From Pseudomonas viridiflava (GTDB taxonomy: Bacteria; Pseudomonadota; Gammaproteobacteria; Pseudomonadales; Pseudomonadaceae): a DNA stretch of 64,000 nt. Below are positions 24,307-33,120 of the stretch, one piece after another (the first letter of the stretch is position 1; each line of letters begins with the position of its first letter). The DNA is taken from contig NZ_UUPU01000084.1 in NCBI RefSeq assembly GCF_900591205.1, forward strand, positions 1 through 64,000. Reading direction: 5' to 3'. The notes under the pieces are model-generated. The model saw only the letters and a list, made by a program, of their open reading frames with translations. It had not been told where the DNA came from and ran no database searches. The translations under genes were made by a program, and so were the position numbers.

Positions 24307-26205
24307 ATGCCCACGACGTTTCAAGAGATTCCCCGCAAACGCCCGTCCACGCCCCTGCTCGACCGTGCTGCCACGCCGGACGGCCTGCGTCGGCTGGGTG
24401 AAGCCGAGCTGGAAACCCTGGCTGATGAGTTGCGCCTGGAATTGCTCTACACGGTCGGCCAGACCGGTGGGCATTTCGGTGCCGGCTTAGGCGTCATTGA
24501 GCTGACCATCGCCCTGCATTACGTATTCGACACCCCGGACGACCGGCTGGTGTGGGACGTGGGCCATCAGGCGTATCCGCATAAAATCCTCACCGGCCGC
24601 CGCGAGCGCATGGGCACCCTGCGCCAGAAGGACGGCCTGGCAGCCTTCCCGCGCCGCGCCGAGAGCGAGTACGACACCTTTGGCGTCGGCCACTCGAGCA
24701 CCTCCATCAGTGCCGCGCTGGGCATGGCGATTGCCGCCCGCCTGCAAGGCAGCGATCGCAAGGCGATTGCGGTGATTGGTGATGGCGCGCTGACCGCCGG
24801 TATGGCATTCGAGGCGCTGAACCACGCGCCGGAAGTGAATGCCAACATGTTGGTAATCCTTAACGACAACGACATGTCGATTTCGCGCAATGTCGGTGGC
24901 CTGTCGAATTACCTGGCAAAAATCCTCTCCAGCCGCACCTACGCCAGCATGCGCGAAGGCAGCAAAAAGGTACTCTCGCGTCTGCCCGGCGCGTGGGAAA
25001 TTGCCCGGCGCACCGAGGAATATGCCAAGGGCATGCTGGTGCCCGGCACTCTGTTCGAAGAGCTTGGTTGGAATTATATCGGCCCGATCGACGGCCATGA
25101 CCTGCCGACCCTGATCGCCACCCTGCGCAATATGCGTGACCTCAAGGGCCCGCAGTTCCTGCATATCGTCACCAAAAAAGGCAAAGGCTTCGCCCCGGCG
25201 GAAGTCGACCCGATTGGTTACCACGCGATCACCAAGCTGGAACCTGTGGACGGCCCAGCCGTAGCCCCTAAAAAGGCCAGCGGGCCGAAGTATTCCGGTG
25301 TCTTCGGCGACTGGCTGTGCGACATGGCCGCCGCCGACCCGCGCCTGGTAGGCATTACTCCGGCGATGAAGGAAGGCTCCGACCTGGTGGCGTTCAGCGA
25401 GCGTTTTCCGCTGCGCTACTTCGACGTCGCAATTGCCGAGCAACACGCGGTGACCTTTGCCGCCGGCATGGCCTGTGAAGGCGCCAAGCCGGTGGTGGCG
25501 ATCTACTCTACGTTCCTGCAGCGCGGCTATGACCAGCTGGTGCATGACGTGGCGGTGCAAAACCTCGACGTGCTGTTCGCCATTGACCGCGCAGGTCTGG
25601 TGGGCGAAGACGGCCCGACCCACGCCGGCAGTTTCGATTTGTCTTACTTGCGCTGCATCCCCGGCATGCTAGTGATGACCCCGAGCGACGAAAACGAACT
25701 GCGCAAGATGCTCAGCACCGGCCACCTGTACAACGGCCCGGCCGCCGTGCGCTATCCGCGTGGCAATGGCCCGAATGCAGTGATCGAAAAAGACCTGGAA
25801 CCGATTGAGATCGGCAAAGGCATCGTGCGTCGCCAAGGCAGCAAGGCCGCGTTCCTGGTGTTTGGCGTGCAATTGGCCGAAGCCCTGAAGGTCGCCGAGA
25901 AGCTCGACGCCAGCGTGGTCGACATGCGTTTCGTCAAACCCTTGGACGAAGCCCTGGTGCGCGAAATCGCCGCCGGCCATGAGCTGCTGGTGACCGTCGA
26001 GGAAAACGCCATCATGGGCGGCGCCGGTGCGGCGGTCAGTGAGTTCCTGGCACGCGAGAATATCCTCAAGTCGGTGCTGCACCTGGGCTTGCCGGATGCG
26101 TACGTGGAGCACGCCAAGCCGGCGCAGATGCTGGCCGAGTGCGGTCTGGATGAGGCGGGTATCGAGGCGTCGGTGCGTAAGCGCATGGCGATGCTGGGCC
26201 TGTAA
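24307..26205 (+). CDS. dxs: 1-deoxy-D-xylulose-5-phosphate synthase
   Basis: Dxs (632 aa) makes DXP from pyruvate and glyceraldehyde-3-phosphate with thiamine diphosphate; it is the first enzyme of the MEP isoprenoid route and also supplies DXP for thiamine and pyridoxal. Visible are VWDVGHQAYPHKILTGRR, the TPP motif GDGALTAGMAFEALN...NDNDMSIS, and the transketolase segments DVAIAEQHAVTFAAGMA and DRAGLVGEDGPTHAGSFD. Length is normal. It completes the xseB-ispA-dxs operon; a REP palindrome follows. Confidence 0.98.
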   Translation: MPTTFQEIPRKRPSTPLLDRAATPDGLRRLGEAELETLADELRLELLYTVGQTGGHFGAGLGVIELTIALHYVFDTPDDRLVWDVGHQAYPHKILTGRRERMGTLRQKDGLAAFPRRAESEYDTFGVGHSSTSISAALGMAIAARLQGSDRKAIAVIGDGALTAGMAFEALNHAPEVNANMLVILNDNDMSISRNVGGLSNYLAKILSSRTYASMREGSKKVLSRLPGAWEIARRTEEYAKGMLVPGTLFEELGWNYIGPIDGHDLPTLIATLRNMRDLKGPQFLHIVTKKGKGFAPAEVDPIGYHAITKLEPVDGPAVAPKKASGPKYSGVFGDWLCDMAAADPRLVGITPAMKEGSDLVAFSERFPLRYFDVAIAEQHAVTFAAGMACEGAKPVVAIYSTFLQRGYDQLVHDVAVQNLDVLFAIDRAGLVGEDGPTHAGSFDLSYLRCIPGMLVMTPSDENELRKMLSTGHLYNGPAAVRYPRGNGPNAVIEKDLEPIEIGKGIVRRQGSKAAFLVFGVQLAEALKVAEKLDASVVDMRFVKPLDEALVREIAAGHELLVTVEENAIMGGAGAAVSEFLARENILKSVLHLGLPDAYVEHAKPAQMLAECGLDEAGIEASVRKRMAMLGL

Positions 26206-26235
26206 ACCCGATCCCCCGGTAGGAACCGGATCTAA

Positions 26236-26329
26236 AATGTGGGAGCGGGCTTGCTCGCGAATGCGGTGGATCAGTCAGCTTATTTGTAGCTGACCCACCG
26301 CACTCGCGGGCAAGCCCGCTCCCACATTT
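26236..26329. repeat. REP-type palindrome after dxs
   Basis: AAATGTGGGAGCGGGCTTGC and its inverse enclose a spacer with a further internal inverted pair (GCGGTGG/CCACCGC). It fills the short gap before btuB and leaves no room for a cobalamin riboswitch. Confidence 0.85.
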
Positions 26330-26363
26330 GTTTTGTGTCGACTTCAAACTCTAAGGACAGACC

Positions 26364-28253
26364 ATGAAACGCCTGCACTTCGTCCTGCTGCTTCTACCTG
26401 CCCCCGAACTGCTCGCCGACAGCCTCGACCAAGCCCTGAGCCTCCCCGACGTGGTCATCAGCGCCAACCGCCAGGTCCAGGCGCGCAACGACAGCAGCGC
26501 CGCCAACACGGTGTTCACCCGCGACGACATCGACCGCCTGCAACCCACCAGCGTGACGGACCTGCTCAGCCGCGTACCCGGTGTGCAAATCGCGCCCACC
26601 GGTGGCCGTGGCAGCTTGCCGGGAGTCTACATTCGCGGCACCAAATCCGCGCAAAGCCTGGTGTTGGTGGATGGTCAGCGCATCGCCAATACCACCTCGG
26701 GTGACAGTGGGCTGCAATACCTGAACGTCGACCAGATTGAACGCGTGGAAGTGCTGCGCGGCTCACGCTCGGTGATCTACGGCAGCGACGCGATTGGCGG
26801 GGTGATCCAGGTGTTTACCCGGCGCAACGCCGAGCAAGGCTTGCAGCCGCGCCTGAAGCTGGGGTTCGGCAGCCACCAGACCTGGGAGCGCAGCCTCGGC
26901 CTCTCCGGCGGCGATGAACACACGCGTTTCAACTTGGGGGCGAGCCTGGATGAAACGGTGGGTATCAATTCCACACACGCCTCGTTCCCCAGCGATGGCG
27001 ACCATGACGCCTATCGCAATCAATCCGTCAGCTTGAACCTCAGCCATTCTTTCAGCGATGAACTGGAAGCGGGCTTCAACCTGTTGGATAGCCGTGGCAA
27101 GTCGGAATACGACAACAGCTTCGGCCGCTACGACACCGCCACCGGGCAGACGCTTGGGCAAAAACCCTACACCGACTACACCGTGAGCAGCGCCAGCGGC
27201 TATGTCGACGCCAAGCTTGCTGAACGCTGGCAATCGCGCCTGGAACTGGGCCACAGCGAAAACCGCGATACCAAGCGCGACACCCTCAGCGATGATTTCA
27301 GCGTGTTCAACACCTACCGCGACTCGCTCAACTGGCAGAACGACCTGAGCTTGAATGATCAGAACAGCCTGATCCTCGGCGGCGACTGGTACGAAGACCG
27401 CTTCCACGGCAGCACCACGTTTACCGAAAACAGCCGCTGGAACCGCGCCGCCTTTGTGCAGCACCGCTTCCACAGTGAGTGGTTCTCCACCGAACTGGGC
27501 CTGCGCCACGACCAGAACCAGCAGTTCGGCGGGCAGAACAGCTGGAGCGGCACCCTGACCCTGCCGGTCAACCCGGACAATGATCTGCTGCTGAGCTACA
27601 GCGAGGGCTTTCGTGCGCCGACCTTCAATGACTTGTATTACCCGGACACGAAGTACAGCAACCCCGACCTGCAACCCGAAACCTCAAAGAGTTATGAGCT
27701 GCAATGGCGCAGCCAACTGAGTGACAGCACGCGCCTGGAAGCCTCGCTGTACCGCACGGATTTAAGCGACGCGATTATTCTCGACAGCACCAGCAAGCCA
27801 CAAAACGTGGCATCGGCGCGCATCAACGGCTTTGAGGCGGCGCTCAAGCAGGAGCTGTTCGGCTGGCAAGGCAACCTGGGGGTTTCGCTCATCGACCCAC
27901 GTGACCGCGACAGCGGCCACACTCTGGCCCGCCGTGCACGGCGCACGTTGAACCTGGATCTGGATCGGCAGTTCGACAAACTCGGGCTGGGCGCCAGTTG
28001 GCAGGCCATCAGCAGCAGCTATGACGATGAAGACAACACGCACCGCTTGGGGGGTTATGCCTTGCTGGGGCTGCGCAGCAGTTGGGCATTGAATCGGCAA
28101 GTGGCGCTGTCGCTGAAGGTCGATAACCTGCTGGACAAAACCTACGCCCGGGCGCGTTACAGCTATAACGACCCAGGGTTCTTGAACAATCAGGATTATC
28201 GCGAAGAGGGTCGGGTGTGGATGTTTGGGGTGACGTGGACGCCTGAGATCTGA
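26364..28253 (+). CDS. btuB: Vitamin B12 outer-membrane receptor BtuB
   Basis: A 629-residue TonB-dependent receptor. An N-terminal signal peptide (MKRLHFVLLLLPAPELLA) precedes a TonB-box-like segment (LPDVVISANRQ), the plug domain (VTDLLSRVPGVQI, RGTKSAQSLVLVDGQRI, VEVLRGSRSVIYGSDAIGGVI), and the beta-barrel ending in the aromatic-rich WMFGVTWTPEI. It is most like cobalamin receptors, and the convergent btuF supports this. B12 is the cofactor of EutBC in the same window. The usual cobalamin riboswitch is absent because a REP fills the upstream gap, so control must differ here. Confidence 0.85.
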   Translation: MKRLHFVLLLLPAPELLADSLDQALSLPDVVISANRQVQARNDSSAANTVFTRDDIDRLQPTSVTDLLSRVPGVQIAPTGGRGSLPGVYIRGTKSAQSLVLVDGQRIANTTSGDSGLQYLNVDQIERVEVLRGSRSVIYGSDAIGGVIQVFTRRNAEQGLQPRLKLGFGSHQTWERSLGLSGGDEHTRFNLGASLDETVGINSTHASFPSDGDHDAYRNQSVSLNLSHSFSDELEAGFNLLDSRGKSEYDNSFGRYDTATGQTLGQKPYTDYTVSSASGYVDAKLAERWQSRLELGHSENRDTKRDTLSDDFSVFNTYRDSLNWQNDLSLNDQNSLILGGDWYEDRFHGSTTFTENSRWNRAAFVQHRFHSEWFSTELGLRHDQNQQFGGQNSWSGTLTLPVNPDNDLLLSYSEGFRAPTFNDLYYPDTKYSNPDLQPETSKSYELQWRSQLSDSTRLEASLYRTDLSDAIILDSTSKPQNVASARINGFEAALKQELFGWQGNLGVSLIDPRDRDSGHTLARRARRTLNLDLDRQFDKLGLGASWQAISSSYDDEDNTHRLGGYALLGLRSSWALNRQVALSLKVDNLLDKTYARARYSYNDPGFLNNQDYREEGRVWMFGVTWTPEI

Positions 28254-28273
28254 GGTGCCTGTACCGGCCTCTT

Positions 28274-28340
28274 CGCAGGCAAGCCAGCTCCCACATTTGA
28301 ATGTATTCGCAAGCAAAATGTGGGAGCTGGCTTGCCTGCG
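28274..28340. repeat. REP-type palindrome between btuB and btuF
   Basis: Opposed GCAGGCAAGCCAGCTCCCACATTT arms between convergent stop codons, likely acting as a bidirectional transcript end. Confidence 0.85.
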
Positions 28341-28349
28341 ATGGCGGTC

Positions 28350-29135
28350 TTACAGGTTCGGCGCAATCACCTGACACAACCTCGCCACTGCTTCCAGCAT
28401 CTGCCCACTGGGCCGTTCCAAGCCTTTGTCGGGCACTAACCGCACCCGCGCCGCCATCGCCGGCCAGACCTTCCAGGCCGCCTGCTGAGCCTGATCACCC
28501 ACCAGAATCATCTCGGGATTTCGCTGCAACACCGACTCGATATTGACCTGCGGCGCGGGCAGCTTGAGGTCGTCAAACACATTGCGGGCACCGCACACCG
28601 TCAGCGCATCACTGATGATCTGCCCGCCGCCCACGGTATACAGCGGCTGATTCCACACCTGGTAAAACACCCGCAAGGGCTCGGCACGCTGGTAGCGCTG
28701 ACGCAGTTCGGCCAGGCGCTGGCGCAATTGCGCGGCCAACTGACGACCAGCGTCTTCGCGGCCCAATTGTTGTGCGATGGCCTGGACCTGGGTGGTCAGT
28801 TGTTCAAGGCTATGGGGTTCGGCAACGTAGACCGGGATGTTCAGGCGCTGCAGTTGCTCGCGCTGGGCTGGGCCGACGCTGCCGGGCCAGAGCAGGATCA
28901 GGTCGGGCTTGAGGCTGAGCAGGCGCTCCATATTCAACTGGCCGTAATGCCCGACCGAGGCGACGTGCGCCAAGGCCGCCGGTCGATCGCCGCCATCGAG
29001 CACGCCGACCAGCAGGTCGGCAGCGCCCAGTTCGACCACTATTTCAGACAGCGACGGCGCCAGGCTGACCACCCTTTCAGCCGCCAGCGCCTGGGCGCTG
29101 AACACCAGCAGCACGGCCAGCCAATAGCGCCTCAC
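28350..29135 (-). CDS. btuF: Periplasmic cobalamin-binding protein BtuF
   Basis: A 261-residue class III substrate-binding protein with a signal peptide (MRRYWLAVLLVFSAQALA) and the pattern AERVVSLAPSLSEIVVELGAADLLVGVLDGGDRPAAL, then LKPDLILLWPGS, then the C-terminal PEMILVGDQ segment. It would carry cobalamin from BtuB to an inner-membrane ABC importer. The importer genes (btuCD) are not in the window. The start overlaps by four bases with the upstream small membrane-protein gene. Confidence 0.85.
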   Translation of the reverse strand: MRRYWLAVLLVFSAQALAAERVVSLAPSLSEIVVELGAADLLVGVLDGGDRPAALAHVASVGHYGQLNMERLLSLKPDLILLWPGSVGPAQREQLQRLNIPVYVAEPHSLEQLTTQVQAIAQQLGREDAGRQLAAQLRQRLAELRQRYQRAEPLRVFYQVWNQPLYTVGGGQIISDALTVCGARNVFDDLKLPAPQVNIESVLQRNPEMILVGDQAQQAAWKVWPAMAARVRLVPDKGLERPSGQMLEAVARLCQVIAPNL

Positions 29136-29551
29136 CCCAGTTGACGCGGGATGCGGTAGAGGTAGAACAGCACCATGGTCGACAGCGCCAGCAGGAACAG
29201 CGGGACCGCTTCCAGGCCGACGAACACCGCCAGCGCACCGATCCAGGCCGGCACGGCGGCGACCAGCAAAGCCGTGCGCCGACGGGCCGCCAAGGTGATC
29301 CAGGCCGCCGGTTCTTCAGGGGTATCGAGGGCTTTGGAGGTGGCGATCAGTGCGTGTTTATAGCCATTAAAATAACGCAGGCTCAGAAACATCGAGGCCA
29401 CGCCGGCGATAAACAACGGCATGGCCAACACGGGCAGCAGGGATTGGGCCTGGCCAAACACCAGGTTGATGACAAACAAGGGGAGCAGCGCCAGGGCCAG
29501 GTACTGCCACCAATTGAAAGACAGTCGCCGCTTTACCTGGCCACGGGTCAC
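29132..29551 (-). CDS. Small integral membrane protein of unknown function
   Basis: A 139-residue protein with four predicted membrane segments (WWQYLALALLPLFVINLVFG, LLPVLAMPLFIAGVASMFL, TALLVAAVPAWIGALAVFVG, AVPLFLLALSTMVLFYLY) and a cytoplasmic loop with RRRTAL. No named family is recognised. It sits between ribA and btuF with 4-base overlaps on both sides, so it is translated with them. A corresponding small membrane gene lies beside ribA in related genomes, as I recall. A supporting role in cobalamin or flavin traffic is only a guess. Confidence 0.6.
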   Translation of the reverse strand: MTRGQVKRRLSFNWWQYLALALLPLFVINLVFGQAQSLLPVLAMPLFIAGVASMFLSLRYFNGYKHALIATSKALDTPEEPAAWITLAARRRTALLVAAVPAWIGALAVFVGLEAVPLFLLALSTMVLFYLYRIPRQLG

Positions 29552-30165
29552 GCGCGGTCGACCTCGCCCTGATGCTCGTTGCCCATCATATGGTCGAGCT
29601 TGCTGGCCTTGGTGGCCAGATAGAGTTTGTTGTGCGGGTTGTGCCCGGTGTGCAGCGGAACGCGCTCGGCCACGGTGATGCCCATGTCGGTCAAGGCTTT
29701 GACCTTGCGCGGGTTGTTGGTCATCAGGCGCAGGGACTGCACACCCAGGTGCTGCAGCATCGGCAGGCAGATCGCGTAGTCACGCTGGTCGGCGGCAAAG
29801 CCCAGGCGCTCGTTGGCTTCAACGGTATCGGCGCCGCCATCTTGCAGCTCGTAGGCGCGGATCTTGTTCATCAGGCCAATGCCACGGCCTTCCTGACGCA
29901 AGTACAGCAACACGCCACGCCCTTCACGGGCAATGGCGCGCATGGCCGCTTCCAGCTGCGAACCGCAGTCGCAGCGCTGGCTGAACAATGCGTCGCCGGT
30001 CAGGCATTCGGAGTGCACACGCCCCAGAACCGGTGCGCCATCAGCGATATCACCCAGGCTGAGCACGACGTGCTCGCGCCCGGTGGCTTCTTCGAGAAAG
30101 CCGTTCATGGTGAACGTGGCAAAAGGGGTAGGCAGCTTGGAAGCAGCGACGAAAACGACGGGCAC
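29548..30165 (-). CDS. ribA: GTP cyclohydrolase II
   Basis: RibA (205 aa) opens GTP to the first committed intermediate of riboflavin synthesis. The zinc ligands are present in CLTGDALFSQRCDCGSQL, and the catalytic region LYLRQEGRGIGLMNKIRAYELQ and TNNPRKVKAL is intact. It complements the RibBA protein elsewhere in this window, whose second domain lacks the zinc cysteines. Normal length. Confidence 0.96.
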   Translation of the reverse strand: MPVVFVAASKLPTPFATFTMNGFLEEATGREHVVLSLGDIADGAPVLGRVHSECLTGDALFSQRCDCGSQLEAAMRAIAREGRGVLLYLRQEGRGIGLMNKIRAYELQDGGADTVEANERLGFAADQRDYAICLPMLQHLGVQSLRLMTNNPRKVKALTDMGITVAERVPLHTGHNPHNKLYLATKASKLDHMMGNEHQGEVDRA

Positions 30166-30294
30166 CGTGTGCTCCTGATCTCAGTTTTTACAAAGGCGGC
30201 CATTGTACCAGTAGGTTCCTACAGACGCTTAAGCTGAATTATCGCTGATAAAGATCAATAGGTTCGATTGGCCTTCGTCCCGGTTCTATGCAAC

Positions 30295-31011
30295 TCAGAA
30301 GGGATAGGGCTGTTTCCAACGCTCGAAAATCGGCTTTAGCTCGCCGCTTTTCACCAGGATGGCCATGCGCTGGTCAAACACCGCCATCAATTCGCGCCCG
30401 CGCTCGTTATCGGCAAAGCCTATGTACAGCGGCAGCTCGGCGATGTAGGTGAGCGAGAACTGCGTGGGGTCATCCGCCTGGCTGAGCACGTAGTTGGCCT
30501 CGGTCAACGCATCTATGTAGAAATCGGCCCGACCGTGCTGCAGCATCGGCAGGATGCCGTCGCGCCGCTGGATCTGGTTGAAGCGCTTCACATTCGGCAA
30601 ATACGCCTCGTACTTGTAGCCACGCACCCAGGCCAGGCGGTAATTGCCCAGCGTAACGGGCGTGGGCGCCGGCTTACCGGCCAGCCCGAGGGCATAGATA
30701 TGATCCGAATCGTAATTCCAGTGCGGGTACAACACGCCCTTGGCTTCATCACGATAGGCGCCGACCCAGCCATCCACCTCGCCTCGCTGGGCCAGGCCGA
30801 CCGAACGGGTGTAAGGCACGGTGCGGGTTTGCAGCGTGATCCCGGCGGGCTCGAACACTTGGCGCAACACGTCCCAAGCCAGGCCGCTGCCATCGGCATG
30901 GGTGTAGTCGTCCCAGTCTTCGCTGGCCAGCAGGACCTTGCCGGGCGCCTGCGCCTGCGCCATAGCCGTGAAGGCACACAGCAATATCAGCAGCCAGCGG
31001 CGCACATCCAT
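30295..31011 (-). CDS. Periplasmic solute-binding-protein-like protein
   Basis: A 238-residue protein with a signal peptide (MDVRRWLLILLCAFTAMAQA) and the SBP_bac_3 fold: ASEDWDDYTHADGSGLAWDVLRQVFEPAG at the front, GILPMLQHGRADFYIDALTEA in the middle, and a conserved C-terminal KPIFERWKQPYPF. Such proteins bind amino acids or related ligands, but without ABC partners nearby it may be a sensor or orphan binding protein. A strong ribosome site (AGGAGGT) precedes the start. It occupies the place after thiL where pgpA lies in P. aeruginosa. Confidence 0.75.
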   Translation of the reverse strand: MDVRRWLLILLCAFTAMAQAQAPGKVLLASEDWDDYTHADGSGLAWDVLRQVFEPAGITLQTRTVPYTRSVGLAQRGEVDGWVGAYRDEAKGVLYPHWNYDSDHIYALGLAGKPAPTPVTLGNYRLAWVRGYKYEAYLPNVKRFNQIQRRDGILPMLQHGRADFYIDALTEANYVLSQADDPTQFSLTYIAELPLYIGFADNERGRELMAVFDQRMAILVKSGELKPIFERWKQPYPF

Positions 31012-31075
31012 AGCGGTGACCTCCTAAAGGTCTTGTGTCCATTTGACTGCATAGAGGGTAGCGTAGCTCGCCGAT

Positions 31076-32041
31076 TCAGGGCGTCTCGCCAAAATGCTGA
31101 TAGCCGCGCACGGCCGGGGTGATGTCTTGCCCATTGGCGTCAAGCAACGTCACGCCCTGCCCCGCCTCGACCCGACCGATCACATGGATCGGCCAGCCGT
31201 CGGCCAACAATGGCGCAAGCGCCACGGGCGGCAGGGTGAACACCAGCACGTAATCGTCGCCGCCGCTCAGGGCCGCCACGCGGGCCGCGTCATCGCCGAC
31301 AAACGCCAGCAGCGCCGCGGATAACGGCAGCTGCTCGCGCTCGATCAACAGGCTGACAGCCGATGCCTTGGCGATATGCCCGCAATCGGCCAGAAGCCCG
31401 TCGGAGATATCCATGGCAGACGTCGCCTTCCCCCGCAGCGCCAGCCCCAGCGCCAACTGCGGCTGCGGCGACCAGTAATGCGCCAGCAGCGGCTCGGCGA
31501 TAGCCGCGTCGGCGCTGCGCTGCCCCAACACCAGTGACAAGGCGCCGGCGGCATTGCCCAGCTCGCCGCCCACACACAGCAGGTCGCCCGGCTGTGCACC
31601 GCTGCGGGTTAACGCCTGCCCGGCCGGTACACGGCCAAACACGGTCAGGGTCAGACTCAGCGGCCCACGTGTGGTGTCGCCGCCCACCAGGCCCACGCCG
31701 CAGCGTTGTGCCATGGCGTTCAAGCCCTGGGCATAGCGTTGCAGCCAATCGGCAGCGACCGTCGGCGTGGTAAGGGCAAGGGTAAATGCGAGGGGGTGGG
31801 CGCCCATGGCCGCCAGGTCGCTCACCGCCACGGCCAGCGAGCGCTGGCCGAGCAGGAAGGGGTCACAGGGGTCGGCAAAATGCACACCGGCCACCAACGT
31901 ATCGGTAGACACCGCCAACTGCTCCCCGGCGGGGAGCGCCAGCAAGGCGCAGTCATCGCCGATCCCCAACGCAATACCTTCGCCGCCCTGCGCACACGGC
32001 GCGGCGGCGAAGTAGTTGCGGATCAGCTCAAACTCGCCCAA
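31076..32041 (-). CDS. thiL: Thiamine-monophosphate kinase
   Basis: ThiL (321 aa) phosphorylates thiamine monophosphate to the active diphosphate. Family blocks are MGEFELIRNYF, GIGDDCALL, VSTDTLVAGVHF, the ATP loop LAAMGAHPLAFTLAL, GVGLVGGDTTRGPLSLTLT and AMDISDGLLADCGHI. It follows nusB in the conserved rib-nusB-thiL order. The product supports Dxs, which needs thiamine diphosphate. Confidence 0.95.
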   Translation of the reverse strand: MGEFELIRNYFAAAPCAQGGEGIALGIGDDCALLALPAGEQLAVSTDTLVAGVHFADPCDPFLLGQRSLAVAVSDLAAMGAHPLAFTLALTTPTVAADWLQRYAQGLNAMAQRCGVGLVGGDTTRGPLSLTLTVFGRVPAGQALTRSGAQPGDLLCVGGELGNAAGALSLVLGQRSADAAIAEPLLAHYWSPQPQLALGLALRGKATSAMDISDGLLADCGHIAKASAVSLLIEREQLPLSAALLAFVGDDAARVAALSGGDDYVLVFTLPPVALAPLLADGWPIHVIGRVEAGQGVTLLDANGQDITPAVRGYQHFGETP

Positions 32042-32058
32042 AGCACTACAAGCGCAAC

Positions 32059-32559
32059 TTAGCGCTTGTGTTCCTTCACTTCGGCTTCGCGCAGGCGCGG
32101 GGCCAGCTTGTCGAGCACACCGTTGACGAACTTGTGGCCGTCGGTCGAACCGTAGACTTTCGCCAGCTCGATACCTTCGTTGATCACCACGCGGTACGGC
32201 ACGTCGACGCGCTTGAGCAGCTCCCAGGTGGACAGGCGCAGTACGGCCAGTTCAACCGGGTCGAGCTCTTCGAGGGTCAGGTCCAGGCACGGGGCCAGCG
32301 CAGTGTCGATCTCGGTCATGTTGGCCGGAACACCGTGCAGGATGTCGTGGAAGTAGCTCTGATCGGCAAAGGTGAAGTCGTTATCGACGCGAAATTGCGC
32401 TTCGATCTCGTTCAGCGAAGTGCCGGCCATATGACGCTGGTACAGCGCCTGGGTGGCGAGCTGACGGGCCGCACGGCGCTTCTCGCTCTTGGACGGCTTG
32501 CCGGCGTCCGCTGGGCGTGGGTCGCGTGGGTTGAAACGATCGCTCTCGTCGGAAATCAC
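32059..32559 (-). CDS. nusB: Transcription antitermination factor NusB
   Basis: NusB (166 aa) binds boxA of rRNA leaders with S10 to prevent early termination. The pattern RRAARQLATQALYQRHM, the central DHxxxILHGV-like FHDILHGV, and the C-terminal LRLSTWELL, VINEGIELAKVYGSTDGHKFVNGVLDKLA are diagnostic. It overlaps ribH by four bases. A slightly long N-terminus with basic residues is typical for pseudomonads. Confidence 0.95.
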   Translation of the reverse strand: MISDESDRFNPRDPRPADAGKPSKSEKRRAARQLATQALYQRHMAGTSLNEIEAQFRVDNDFTFADQSYFHDILHGVPANMTEIDTALAPCLDLTLEELDPVELAVLRLSTWELLKRVDVPYRVVINEGIELAKVYGSTDGHKFVNGVLDKLAPRLREAEVKEHKR

Positions 32560-33032
32560 TTGGCCTCCAACTGCGACAGCAGGCTGACCATTTCCAGCGC
32601 GGACAGGGCAGCTTCAGCGCCTTTGTTACCGGCCTTGGTGCCGGAACGCTCGATGGCTTGCTCGATGGAATCCACGGTCAGCACGCCGAAGGCAACCGGC
32701 ACGCCGAACTCCATGGACACCTGGGCCAGGCCCTTGGTGCATTCGCCAGCCACGTATTCGAAGTGCGGAGTACCGCCACGAATGACCGCGCCCAGGGCGA
32801 TGATCGCCGCGTATTCACCCTGCTGAGCAACTTTTTGCGCAACCAGTGGAATTTCGAAGGCGCCAGGGGCGCGGATGATAGTGATGTCGCTCTCGCTCAC
32901 ACCGTGGCGAACCAGGGCGTCCACGGCACCGCTTACCAGGCTTTCAACCACGAAGCTGTTGAAGCGGCCAACCACCAGGGCATAGCGGCCTTTGGGGGCG
33001 ATGAAGGTACCTTCGATGGTCTTCAGGGTCAT
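32556..33032 (-). CDS. ribH: Lumazine synthase
   Basis: RibH (158 aa) joins the ribityl-pyrimidine with the 4-carbon unit to make lumazine. Conserved: VVGRFNSFVVESLVSGAVDAL, IIRAPGAFEIPL, GAVIRGGTPHFEYVAGE, and the C-terminal GVLTVDSIEQAIERSG. Ahead of it is a gap of about 90 bases to ribBA; it runs into nusB with a 4-base overlap. Confidence 0.96.
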   Translation of the reverse strand: MTLKTIEGTFIAPKGRYALVVGRFNSFVVESLVSGAVDALVRHGVSESDITIIRAPGAFEIPLVAQKVAQQGEYAAIIALGAVIRGGTPHFEYVAGECTKGLAQVSMEFGVPVAFGVLTVDSIEQAIERSGTKAGNKGAEAALSALEMVSLLSQLEAK

Positions 33033-33120
33033 TCGACAAATCTCTTAAAGAGCCGGGACGCGAAAAGTGCGTCCCTCAGTGATGATTTAACCGCGAACAA
33101 GGGGCAAAAATCGCCAGCCT

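Noticed and set aside
31012..31075. Thiamine riboswitch near thiL
   Set aside because: The spacer holds only a ribosome site and promoter-like bases for the solute-binding gene; no TPP-element blocks.
33033..33120. FMN riboswitch before the riboflavin genes
   Set aside because: The gaps before ribH, ribBA and ribE are too short or lack the conserved FMN-element blocks; nothing fitting was seen.
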